Assembly: GCA_028288315.1 (NCBI GenBank)
Contig: JAQBNY010000153.1
Span: 1 to 9,734, forward strand
Origin: Mucilaginibacter sp.
GTDB taxonomy: Bacteria > Bacteroidota > Bacteroidia > Sphingobacteriales > Sphingobacteriaceae
Length of the DNA stretch: 9,734 bases
Direction: 5' to 3'
Below the pieces are notes generated by a model. It ran no database searches. It saw only the letters and a program-made list of their open reading frames with translations, and was not told the origin of the DNA. A program made the translations under genes and the position numbers. Of the stretch, positions 1 through 6,007 are shown in pieces. The stretch's first letter is position 1, and every line of letters starts with the position of its first letter.

Positions 1-1005
1 GGTATCAAAGATTTTCGCGACCCTAAAGTGTTTTGGTATAGCCCGGACAAAAAATGGGTAATGAGCCTTGCCACTAAGGATAGAATAACGTTTTACTCTT
101 CGGCTGACTTAAAAAGCTGGGAGAAGGAAAGTGAGTTTGGCCAGATGCTTGGCGCTCATGGCGGGGTTTGGGAGTGCCCGGATCTTTTTCCGTTAAAAGT
201 GGATGGCAAAGAATATTGGGTGTTGCTGGTAAGCATCAACCCCGGGGGTATTAATGGAGGCTCGGCCACACAATATTTTGTGGGGGAGTTTGATGGTAGT
301 AAGTTCACGGCAATAAACAGCAAAACCAAATGGATAGATCTTGGCCCTGATGATTATGCAGGTGTAACATGGTCAAACACAGGCAATCGTAAAGTATTCT
401 TAGGCTGGATGGGCAATTGGCTATATGCCAATGAAGTGCCTACAGGCAAATGGCGCAATGCCATGACTATCCCGCGGGAGCTATCATTAAAATCGGTAAA
501 TGATGATATTTACCTGGCCTCAAAACCAGTAAAAGAGTTAAAAAATATTACTGCAAAAACTATTAAGATTGATGCCGAACGGATAGCCAACCACAGCAAC
601 GTGTTTTCTATAATTAAAAAAAACCTTACTCAGTATAGGTTAAAGTTTAAAACAGACCAGCTAAACAGTTACTCGGTTGTTTTGGCTAATGAAAGCGGCG
701 AGAAGTTGATTTTAGGGTTCGATAAAAGGAACAATCGCTATTATATTAACCGCACCAACGCCGGCCGGGATGATTTTAGCAAGCTATTTACCGGTGTTGC
801 CTATGCGCCCCGTATTGAGATTACGCCTCATTCAGATCTGGAACTTATTGTTGATGCATCATCAGTAGAATTATTTGCCGATGGGGGCCTCAGTAACTTA
901 ACCAGTGTGTTTTTCCCTAAAAAGCCTTACACACACTTAAGCATTGTAACCAACAGAATGGTAATTAAAAATTTGGAGGTAACTCCGCTAAGGTCTATCT
1001 GGTAA
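1..1005 (+). CDS. Glycoside hydrolase family 32 (levanase/inulinase/invertase-like), 5' end missing
   Basis: The gene is open from the first base of the window in frame 1, so its N-terminal part, including the family's first motif (WMNDPNG, with the nucleophile Asp), lies outside; 334 residues are visible. Residues 5-8 read FRDP, the GH32 motif whose Asp stabilises the transition state, and residues 58-61 read ECPD, whose Glu is the acid/base catalyst. The five-bladed propeller ends near WRNAMTIPRELSL (about 151-163). A C-terminal beta-sandwich follows, with the typical DASSVELFADGG segment near 285-296. GH32 enzymes hydrolyse fructosyl linkages in sucrose, inulin or levan; in Bacteroidota they are usually exported and linked to fructan-use loci. 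The exact substrate and any signal peptide cannot be judged here. A GTG at 28 is only an internal valine (RDPKV), not the start. The gene converges on purU with a 6-bp gap. Confidence 0.93.
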   Translation, partial: GIKDFRDPKVFWYSPDKKWVMSLATKDRITFYSSADLKSWEKESEFGQMLGAHGGVWECPDLFPLKVDGKEYWVLLVSINPGGINGGSATQYFVGEFDGSKFTAINSKTKWIDLGPDDYAGVTWSNTGNRKVFLGWMGNWLYANEVPTGKWRNAMTIPRELSLKSVNDDIYLASKPVKELKNITAKTIKIDAERIANHSNVFSIIKKNLTQYRLKFKTDQLNSYSVVLANESGEKLILGFDKRNNRYYINRTNAGRDDFSKLFTGVAYAPRIEITPHSDLELIVDASSVELFADGGLSNLTSVFFPKKPYTHLSIVTNRMVIKNLEVTPLRSIW

Positions 1006-1006
1006 C

Positions 1007-1047
1007 TTTGTTTACTCTAATACTACAGTTTTATTTTTGTAAACAAA
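1007..1047. terminator. Inverted repeat between convergent gene ends, possible bidirectional terminator
   Basis: The 9-base arm TTTGTTTAC (1007-1015) is perfectly complementary to GTAAACAAA (1039-1047), with a 23-base spacer rich in T on the + strand. It sits where the GH32 gene and purU meet and overlaps the last codons of purU. The position suits a shared terminator, but the stem is AT-rich, the loop is long, and an inverted repeat of this quality is expected about once by chance in a window this size. Confidence 0.22.
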
Positions 1048-1836
1048 TACCCGGTCGTCAAAAACAAGTTTAAGAGCTTTGGCTAATACGGCAGTTTCTA
1101 TTTCCTTCCCTGCTTGTACCATATCATGCACAGTTAGCGAATGGTCTGCAGGTATTATTTGCTGCGCGATGATTGGGCCCTCGTCCAGTTCGTCGGTTAC
1201 GTAATGGGCCGTAGGGCCTATCAACTTTACGCCACGCTCATATGCCTGTCTGTAAGGGCTGGCGCCTGCAAATGCCGGTAAAAAGGAGTGGTGTATATTA
1301 ATTATTTGCATTGGATAACGGCTCACAAAATTATGGGAGAGTATCCGCATAAATTTGGCCAGCACTAAATAGTCGTATTTATACTGTTTAGTTATATTAA
1401 TAATATTTTCTTCAAAGGCAGTTTTGTCGTTATTCGCTTGTACAAGATAAAAGGGAATATCAAAACGGGCGCAAATATCTTGAAGAGTGGTATGATTGCC
1501 AATAACGCATTGTACGCTTGCGCCAAGGGTATTAAAATAGTTTCTCACCAGTATATCTGCAAGGCAATGGTACTCCTTGGTAACCAGTACTATTATCTTT
1601 TTGTAAGGTAATGGATTTACTTTTATTAGCGCCCCTTCGGGCAGTATACTCTGTAAATTGTATTGTAAGTCATTTATATCGCTTGCTCCATCAACTTCAA
1701 GGCGCATAAAAAACAAATTCGCCGTATTGTCAACATGTTCATGCATACTAATAATGTTAAGTTCCTTTTTTGCCAGCAAACCGGATATTGCAGCAACCAA
1801 ACCTACACGATCGGTGCATTGTATAACAATTATCAT
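1012..1836 (-). CDS. purU: Formyltetrahydrofolate deformylase PurU
   Basis: This 274-residue protein hydrolyses 10-formyltetrahydrofolate to formate and tetrahydrofolate in the cytoplasm. It balances the one-carbon pool and supplies formate, for example for purine synthesis. Residues 1-75 form an ACT regulatory domain beginning IVIQCTDRVGLVAAISGLL, close to the PurU family N-terminus, which supports the ATG at 1836. Residues about 80-274 form the formyltransferase-like catalytic domain. Its conserved triad is visible: Asn180 and His182 in NIHHSFLPAF, and Asp218 in HYVTDELDEGPII, corresponding to Asn106, His108 and Asp144 of PurN. The length is normal for the family, and the ACT domain separates it from PurN and Fmt. 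The gene is transcribed divergently from the dcw operon and seems monocistronic. There is only a weak purine run (AAAAAAAG) before the start. A perfect Bacteroidota-type -7 element lies about 28-35 bases upstream. Confidence 0.95.
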   Translation of the reverse strand: MIIVIQCTDRVGLVAAISGLLAKKELNIISMHEHVDNTANLFFMRLEVDGASDINDLQYNLQSILPEGALIKVNPLPYKKIIVLVTKEYHCLADILVRNYFNTLGASVQCVIGNHTTLQDICARFDIPFYLVQANNDKTAFEENIINITKQYKYDYLVLAKFMRILSHNFVSRYPMQIINIHHSFLPAFAGASPYRQAYERGVKLIGPTAHYVTDELDEGPIIAQQIIPADHSLTVHDMVQAGKEIETAVLAKALKLVFDDRVFVYKNKTVVLE

Positions 1837-1863
1837 CTTTTTTAACTATTGTACTTGTATTTC

Positions 1864-1871
1864 CAAAGCTA
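1864..1871 (-). promoter_or_regulatory. Candidate -7 element of the purU promoter
   Basis: On the - strand these bases read TAGCTTTG, a full match to the Bacteroidota -7 consensus TAnnTTTG. Transcription would begin near 1857, giving a leader of about 20 bases before the purU ATG at 1836. No TTTG-type -33 element is found at the expected distance (near 1890-1897), so the assignment rests on the -7 match and position alone. Confidence 0.45.
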
Positions 1872-1902
1872 TAAATAACAAGCAGTTATCATGTATAACT
1901 AC

Positions 1903-1931
1903 CTTTAAATGGCTTTAAAAAGTCTTTAAAA
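1903..1931. repeat. Three CTTTAAA blocks in helical phase
   Basis: CTTTAAA begins at 1903, 1913 and 1924, that is at 10- and 11-base spacing, so the blocks face the same side of the helix. Each core TTTAAA is palindromic and strand cannot be assigned. They lie about 45-75 bases upstream of the inferred purU transcription start, where an activator site or UP-like A/T tract would act. Low-complexity AT sequence could produce this by chance. Confidence 0.4.
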
Positions 1932-1987
1932 TAGTATCACATGGTACGCCTCTATTTTTCAGCATTTTTTAAAAACCGCCTTCATCG

Positions 1988-2010
1988 TATAAAAAACGGA
2001 CTTTTTTATA
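1988..2010. repeat. A/T-armed inverted repeat in the divergent promoter region
   Basis: TATAAAAAA (1988-1996) and TTTTTTATA (2002-2010) are perfect 9-base arms around CGGAC. There is no GC stem, so it is not a standard intrinsic terminator. Possible roles are a bent or easily melted DNA segment or a protein-binding site between the two divergent promoters. No family is recognised. Confidence 0.5.
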
Positions 2011-2059
2011 TTCATTACTGGGTACATGTGGTTTTAACCCCCTTATACAGCAAGTCATC

Positions 2060-2084
2060 CCAAAAAATGTTGAAAACTTTTTGG
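2060..2084. repeat. Inverted repeat abutting the MraZ-box repeats
   Basis: CCAAAAA (2060-2066) pairs perfectly with TTTTTGG (2078-2084). The inner GTT (2069-2071) and AAC (2075-2077) can add three more pairs around GAA if two bases bulge. The right arm ends on the first base of the first GTGG repeat. It probably lies upstream of the transcription start, so it would act as DNA, not as an RNA hairpin; its role is unknown. Confidence 0.45.
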
Positions 2085-2113
2085 TGGTAGAAAGTGGTAA
2101 AAAGTGGTAAAAG
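2084..2113 (+). promoter_or_regulatory. MraZ box: three 10-bp direct repeats upstream of mraZ
   Basis: Three contiguous units read GTGGTAGAAA (2084-2093), GTGGTAAAAA (2094-2103) and GTGGTAAAAG (2104-2113), a strict 10-base period with consensus GTGGTARAAR. Known MraZ operators are of this design: repeats of a short G-rich core (TGGGN in E. coli, AAAGTG-type in Mycoplasma) spaced by one helical turn just upstream of mraZ. The array ends 40 bases before the mraZ start, where bound MraZ could block or modulate the promoter of the whole dcw operon. Binding is inferred from similarity and position. Confidence 0.85.
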
Positions 2114-2118
2114 TAATC

Positions 2119-2126
2119 TACTTTTA
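2119..2126 (+). promoter_or_regulatory. Weak candidate -7 element of the dcw/mraZ promoter
   Basis: TACTTTTA matches five of the six fixed positions of TAnnTTTG and lies just downstream of the MraZ box. It would give a leader of roughly 20 bases before the ATG at 2154 and place the box over the -33 region, consistent with repression. There is no TTTG at the right distance, so confidence is low. Confidence 0.25.
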
Positions 2127-2153
2127 CATTACAAATATTGTTGACCAATACGA

Positions 2154-2618
2154 ATGTCCTATTTAACCGGTGAATTTGAATGTAAACTGGATGCCAAAGG
2201 GCGGATGATGATCCCTACAGGCCTCAAAAAGCAGCTTCCAGAAGCTGACTCAGAGGGTCTTGTGATCAATCGTGGCCTTGAAAAGTATCTGGTTATTTAC
2301 ACAAAAACGGAATGGGACAAAAAGCTTGATGAACTAAGCAAACTTAATGAATACGATAGAAAAAGCTTGCAGTTTATAAGATTATTTACCGCTGGCGCAA
2401 CTGGTTTGCAGCCAGATGCCGCCGGTAGGGTGCTTTTACCAAAAAACTTACTGGATTATGCAGGTATTACCGGCGAGGTTGTGCTGACTACTATGCTGAA
2501 TAAGGTTGAGGTTTGGGATAAGAAGGCACATCAGGAAATGATAAATAACGAACCTGAGAATTTTGCCGAGTTGGCCGAAGAGGTAATGGGCAATAAAGGA
2601 AGGGGGCGCAATGAGTAA
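2154..2618 (+). CDS. mraZ: Transcriptional regulator MraZ
   Basis: MraZ is a nucleoid-associated DNA-binding protein encoded at the head of dcw clusters. It binds repeats in front of its own gene and modulates the cluster. The 154-residue product has the two tandem AbrB/SpoVT-like half-domains of the family: the first has GEFECKLDAKGRMMIP with the DxxGR signature at 13-17, and the second has DAAGRVLLP with DxxGR at 88-92. These arginine-containing motifs contact DNA in the ring-shaped oligomer. The family is normally about 140-155 residues, so the length is normal. The ATG at 2154 gives the usual start a few residues before the GEF motif; no Shine-Dalgarno is seen before it. The gene overlaps rsmH by 8 bases and lies 40 bases downstream of the matching MraZ box, which suggests autoregulation. 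Confidence 0.96.
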   Translation: MSYLTGEFECKLDAKGRMMIPTGLKKQLPEADSEGLVINRGLEKYLVIYTKTEWDKKLDELSKLNEYDRKSLQFIRLFTAGATGLQPDAAGRVLLPKNLLDYAGITGEVVLTTMLNKVEVWDKKAHQEMINNEPENFAELAEEVMGNKGRGRNE

Positions 2619-3513
2619 TTATCATACACCGGTTATGCTGCAGGAATGTATTGAGGGCTTAGCAATTAAGCCTAATGGTACTTATGTGGATGTAACCTTT
2701 GGTGGTGGTGGTCATTCGCGCGAGATAATGAAACACTTGGGTAGTGATGGCCGGCTATTAGCTTTTGACCAGGATGTGGATGCGCAGCAAAACGTTATTG
2801 AAGATGGCAGGTTTACTTTTATAGATCAAAATTTTCGTTACCTCAAGAATTTTACTCGTTTACATGATGCTATCCCGGTTGATGGTATACTGGCAGATCT
2901 GGGTGTATCATCTTACCAGTTTGATCAGGCCGAGCGTGGTTTTTCTACCAGGTTTGATGCCGAACTGGATATGCGCATGAACCAGTTATCAGATTTAAGC
3001 GCTAAAGAGGTAGTAAATAATTATAGCGAGGCCGATCTGCATCGCATTTTTGGCATGTATGGCGAAATTCAAAATGCTAAATCGCTGGCAAAAACAATAG
3101 TAACGGCAAGGCTTAATGGTCCAATAATTACCATTGCTGATCTTAAAAACGCTATAAGCAACCTTATTCCCCGCGGGAAAGAGAACAAATATCTTGCGCA
3201 AGTTTTTCAGGCGTTACGTATTGAAGTAAACCAGGAATTAGAGGCTTTAAAGGATTTTTTGATTCAGACATCTGAAGTGTTGGCCGTTGGCGGCAGGCTG
3301 GTTGTAATGTCATACCACTCGCTTGAAGATAGGTTGGTGAAGAATTTCATTGCCAAAGGCAAATTTAGCGGAGAATTAGAGAAAGATATTTACGGTAATG
3401 ATAACAGGCCGTTTGACTCGGTAAGTCGTGGTGCTATAACGGCTACTGACGAAGAGATAAGTAATAACAACAGAGCGCGCAGCGCTAAATTAAGAATAGC
3501 TGTAAAGAGATGA
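2611..3513 (+). CDS. rsmH: 16S rRNA (cytosine(1402)-N(4))-methyltransferase RsmH
   Basis: RsmH (MraW) transfers a methyl group from S-adenosylmethionine to N4 of C1402 in the decoding centre of 16S rRNA. The 300-residue protein starts with the family N-terminus YHTPVMLQEC and has the SAM-binding loop VDVTFGGGGHS at 26-36. The family signature follows: GILADLGVSSYQFD (92-105) and RGFSTRFDAELDMRMN (109-124). Later conserved blocks are QVFQALRIEVNQELE (197-211) and SYHSLEDR (234-241). The length is normal. The ATG at 2611 lies inside the last codons of mraZ (8-base overlap), preceded by a purine run GGAAGGGGG (2598-2606), and its stop overlaps the next start as ATGA, which points to coupled translation. 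No defect is seen. Confidence 0.97.
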   Translation: MSNYHTPVMLQECIEGLAIKPNGTYVDVTFGGGGHSREIMKHLGSDGRLLAFDQDVDAQQNVIEDGRFTFIDQNFRYLKNFTRLHDAIPVDGILADLGVSSYQFDQAERGFSTRFDAELDMRMNQLSDLSAKEVVNNYSEADLHRIFGMYGEIQNAKSLAKTIVTARLNGPIITIADLKNAISNLIPRGKENKYLAQVFQALRIEVNQELEALKDFLIQTSEVLAVGGRLVVMSYHSLEDRLVKNFIAKGKFSGELEKDIYGNDNRPFDSVSRGAITATDEEISNNNRARSAKLRIAVKR

Positions 3514-3920
3514 CCAATCGTTTACGTACAGAAATTCCGGAAGAAGAAATAGCTGAAAAGAAGCTTATTGTTGAGGAGAAACCTGCAAAGGAACTTTCCG
3601 ATAACTTTTTAACGCAATTTTTAACAAAGGGTATCATCAGTACTGATGATGCTACCCGCGCCCTTCCGTTTATTTTGTACATCGCTTTTTTGGGCATGCT
3701 GTATATAGCTAACAGGCATATATCAGAAAACGCAGTACGCGATATTGATAAGATAAGCAAAGAGGTAAAGGAGCTAAGCTGGGAGTATAAAAGCAGCAAA
3801 GCAGATCTTGCTTTTAAAAGTACATTAACAGAGGTAGCTAAACGGGCAGATACATTGGGTATTAAAACGTCAGGACAACCACCGCAAAAAATAACAGTAA
3901 AGGAGGATGCGCAGGAATGA
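3510..3920 (+). CDS. ftsL: FtsL-like bitopic division protein (Bacteroidota type)
   Basis: FtsL is a divisome component that, with FtsQ and FtsB, controls the septal synthase FtsW/FtsI. The 136-residue product has the expected topology: a charged cytoplasmic N-terminus (1-50), one membrane segment (about 51-67, LPFILYIAFLGMLYIA), then a charged heptad-like region likely to form a coiled coil (about 73-105) and a short periplasmic tail. FtsL sequences diverge greatly between phyla, so the call rests on topology, the slot between rsmH and ftsI, and the resemblance of segments such as YIANRHISENAVRDIDKI to Bacteroidota FtsL-like proteins. The roughly 50-residue cytoplasmic part is longer than in E. 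coli FtsL. ATGA overlaps occur at both ends. An 18-bp palindrome lies inside the gene at 3633-3650. Confidence 0.82.
   Translation: MTNRLRTEIPEEEIAEKKLIVEEKPAKELSDNFLTQFLTKGIISTDDATRALPFILYIAFLGMLYIANRHISENAVRDIDKISKEVKELSWEYKSSKADLAFKSTLTEVAKRADTLGIKTSGQPPQKITVKEDAQE
3629..3657. repeat. Perfect 18-bp palindrome with extra complementary arms inside ftsL
   Basis: ATCATCAGTACTGATGAT (3633-3650) is a perfect palindrome. If TGC (3650-3652) bulges out, GGGTA (3629-3633) pairs with TACCC (3653-3657), extending the structure. In RNA this could fold as an 11-bp stem with a GUAC loop. It lies within codons 40-50 of the ftsL-like gene, just before the membrane segment. No T-tract follows, so it is not a standard terminator. 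Confidence 0.6.
3899..3906 (+). promoter_or_regulatory. Strong Shine-Dalgarno sequence before ftsI
   Basis: AAAGGAGG ends 10 bases before the ftsI ATG at 3917 and supports that start. It lies within the last codons of the ftsL-like gene. It is the only near-perfect Shine-Dalgarno sequence I saw at a start in this window, in a phylum where such sites are rarely used. It may aid reinitiation at the ATGA overlap, or simply reflect the encoded Lys-Glu-Asp. Confidence 0.5.
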
Positions 3921-6007
3921 GCATAAGAACTAACATATTGTTAAGAGTTTACCTTGCTTTTGGGTTGATTTTGCTTTTTGCTGCAGCTGTGGTATTTCAG
4001 CTTTGTCGTGTACAATTTGCTCAGGGCGATAAATGGAAGGCTATGGCTAAAACCATGTCTACCCGCTACCAAACTATTGAGGCCGCAAGAGGTAATATTT
4101 TCTCTGTTGATGGCAGTCTGCTGGCTACATCGGTGCCGGAGTATGAGCTACGTATGGATATGCTGGCTGCCGGTATTGCCGATGACAAAGTTTTTGACGA
4201 AAAGATTGATTCATTAGCTATGAAGCTTTCACAGGTTTATGGTGATAAATCCGCAAGAGAGTATTCAAGGATGTTTCGTGATGCTCGTAAGGATAGCTCA
4301 CGCTACCAGTTGGTTAGGCGTAAGGTTACGTACAAAGAGTTAAAAGAGATTCGCAAGTTTCCCATCTTTTGTTTGGGCAAGTATAAGGGAGGTTTAATCA
4401 TCGTTCCTCAAAATAAGCGCATACTGCCATTCCGTTCTTTAGCGGCACGTACAATTGGATATAAGAATGATAACGTAAGAAATGCAGTTGGCCTTGAAGG
4501 CGCATACTCAAGTTATATTAATGGCGAAAGCGGTAAGCGTTTAGAGCAGCGCATGGCTGGTAATGTTTGGAGGCCTGTTAATGATGATGATGAGATTGCT
4601 CCTAAAGAAGGTGCGGATATCATGTCGACCATTGATATTAACTTCCAGGATGTGGCCCAAAGCGCATTGGAAAAACAATTGGTAAAAAGTGATGCCGACC
4701 ACGGCGCGGTTATATTAATGGAAGTTGCTACAGGCGAGGTGAGGGCAGTTGCCAACTTTACCAAAATGCCCGATGGCTCTTACAAAGAAAAGTTCAATTA
4801 CGCCATAGCTGGTAATCAGGATCCGGGTTCTACCTTTAAAGTAGCATCATATATGGCTTTGCTGGAGGATAAGATGATTGATACTAACACCATGGTGAAT
4901 ACTGGCGACTATCCTATACAGGGCCATGTTATTAAAGATTCGCACGGAAGTATTGGAAGGGTAAGTGTGAAAAAGGCTTTTGAAGAATCATCAAATGCCG
5001 CAATCGCTTATCTGGTTAATACCAACTACAAAACCAACCAAAGCAAATTCACAGATCATTTGTACGATTGGAAATTGAACGAAAAGATGAAACTGCAAAT
5101 TCCGGGCGAAGCACAACCTGTAGTTAAAAATCCAACTAACAGGAGCTGGAATAAGAACATGACCCTGCCGCAAATGGCATATGGTTATGAAATGCAGCTT
5201 ACACCATTAAAAATGTTGTCGTTTTATAATGCTATAGCAAACAATGGTAAAATGGTATCTCCGGTTTTTGTGAGGGAGATAAGAAGATTAGGCAACACGG
5301 TTGAAACTTTTCATACAAACGTTCTCAACGAAAAGATCTGCTCTGATGTAACCCTTAAAAAGATGCAGGGAATGCTGGAAGGTGTCGTTAGTGAAGGTAC
5401 AGGTAAGCAATATGTTTATAACCCTTTATACAAAATAGCAGGTAAAACAGGCACAGCGCAGGTTGCTGATGGCAATAAAGGGTATAAGGCTAAAAAGCAG
5501 TACCAATCATCTTTTTGCGGATATTTCCCGGCAGACCATCCTAAATACTCACTAATAGTAGTTATCAACGACCCTAAAAATGGATACTATGCCGCATCGG
5601 TTGCTGGTCCGGTGTTTAAGGAAATTGCAGACAAGGTTTATGCCAGCGATATGGAAATTAAGCGTGCTCCGCTAAGTTTAGTGGGTAACACCACACTGCC
5701 AAAGTACAAGCAAGGCAATTTAAAGGCGCTTAAAAAGGTGTATGATAACTTGGGTTTAAAACCTTTATACGCATCAACCAATGTTAATGGTATTGATACC
5801 AGCAGGGGTTTAGCGCTTGAAGAAAATAAATATAAAACGGGCACCGTACCAGATGTTACCGGTATGGGTTTAAGTGATGCGCTATTTGCATTAGGTAATG
5901 CTGGTTACAAGGTAAAAGTAATTGGCAGCGGAATGGTAGATAAACAATCAGTAACAGGTGGAAGCCAGATACCAAAGGGTTCAAAAATAACCATAGAACT
6001 ACTATGA
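3917..6007 (+). CDS. ftsI: Septal peptidoglycan transpeptidase FtsI (class B PBP) with PASTA domain
   Basis: FtsI (PBP3-type) crosslinks peptidoglycan stems at the division septum and works with FtsW. The 696-residue protein has an N-terminal membrane anchor (about 10-29) and a PBP-dimer/pedestal region (about 50-220) starting with AARGNIFSVDGSLLA. The transpeptidase domain follows (about 240-575) with all three penicillin-binding motifs: SxxK as S305-T-F-K308 (nucleophile Ser305), SxN as S358-S-N360, and KTGT at 510-513. A single PASTA domain closes the protein (about 643-696, from VPDVTGMGLSDAL). A PASTA tail recalls SpoVD/PBP2x of Gram-positives but is common in Bacteroidota division PBPs. 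The start is supported by an upstream Shine-Dalgarno. The gene overlaps ftsL and murE by 4 bases each (ATGA). No missing residue is seen. Confidence 0.96.
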   Translation: MSIRTNILLRVYLAFGLILLFAAAVVFQLCRVQFAQGDKWKAMAKTMSTRYQTIEAARGNIFSVDGSLLATSVPEYELRMDMLAAGIADDKVFDEKIDSLAMKLSQVYGDKSAREYSRMFRDARKDSSRYQLVRRKVTYKELKEIRKFPIFCLGKYKGGLIIVPQNKRILPFRSLAARTIGYKNDNVRNAVGLEGAYSSYINGESGKRLEQRMAGNVWRPVNDDDEIAPKEGADIMSTIDINFQDVAQSALEKQLVKSDADHGAVILMEVATGEVRAVANFTKMPDGSYKEKFNYAIAGNQDPGSTFKVASYMALLEDKMIDTNTMVNTGDYPIQGHVIKDSHGSIGRVSVKKAFEESSNAAIAYLVNTNYKTNQSKFTDHLYDWKLNEKMKLQIPGEAQPVVKNPTNRSWNKNMTLPQMAYGYEMQLTPLKMLSFYNAIANNGKMVSPVFVREIRRLGNTVETFHTNVLNEKICSDVTLKKMQGMLEGVVSEGTGKQYVYNPLYKIAGKTGTAQVADGNKGYKAKKQYQSSFCGYFPADHPKYSLIVVINDPKNGYYAASVAGPVFKEIADKVYASDMEIKRAPLSLVGNTTLPKYKQGNLKALKKVYDNLGLKPLYASTNVNGIDTSRGLALEENKYKTGTVPDVTGMGLSDALFALGNAGYKVKVIGSGMVDKQSVTGGSQIPKGSKITIELL

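Larger units (their letters stand above)
1837..2153. other. Divergent intergenic region between purU and mraZ
   Basis: This 317-bp AT-rich gap holds the promoters of purU (leftward) and the dcw operon (rightward). From left to right it contains a -7 candidate for purU (1864-1871), three CTTTAAA blocks spaced 10 and 11 bases apart (1903-1931), an A/T-armed inverted repeat (1988-2010), another inverted repeat (2060-2084), the MraZ-type direct repeats (2084-2113) and a weak -7 candidate for mraZ (2119-2126). A loose long-range inverted match also exists between CACATGGTAC (1937-1946) and GTACATGTG (2022-2030). I see no credible small gene, tRNA or riboswitch in it. Confidence 0.7.

Noticed and set aside
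28..30. GTG as start of the GH32 gene
   Set aside because: The frame is open to base 1 and the upstream codons encode the catalytic FRDP motif, so the gene is truncated by the window edge and this GTG is an internal valine.
1658..1918. 86-codon open frame on the + strand against purU and its promoter
   Set aside because: It overlaps the conserved ACT domain of purU in antisense and shows no domain or initiation signal.
2136..2150. TATTG...CAATA hairpin just before the mraZ start
   Set aside because: The stem has only five AT-rich pairs; too weak to call a regulatory structure.
2232..2247. CAGCTTC-CA-GAAGCTG inverted repeat in mraZ
   Set aside because: Seven-base arms with a short spacer are expected several times by chance in a window of this size, and it lies in conserved coding sequence.
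3485..3799. 104-codon open frame on the - strand across ftsL
   Set aside because: It is antisense to the ftsL-like gene, which fits the operon by ATGA overlaps on both sides; the antisense product has no recognisable features.
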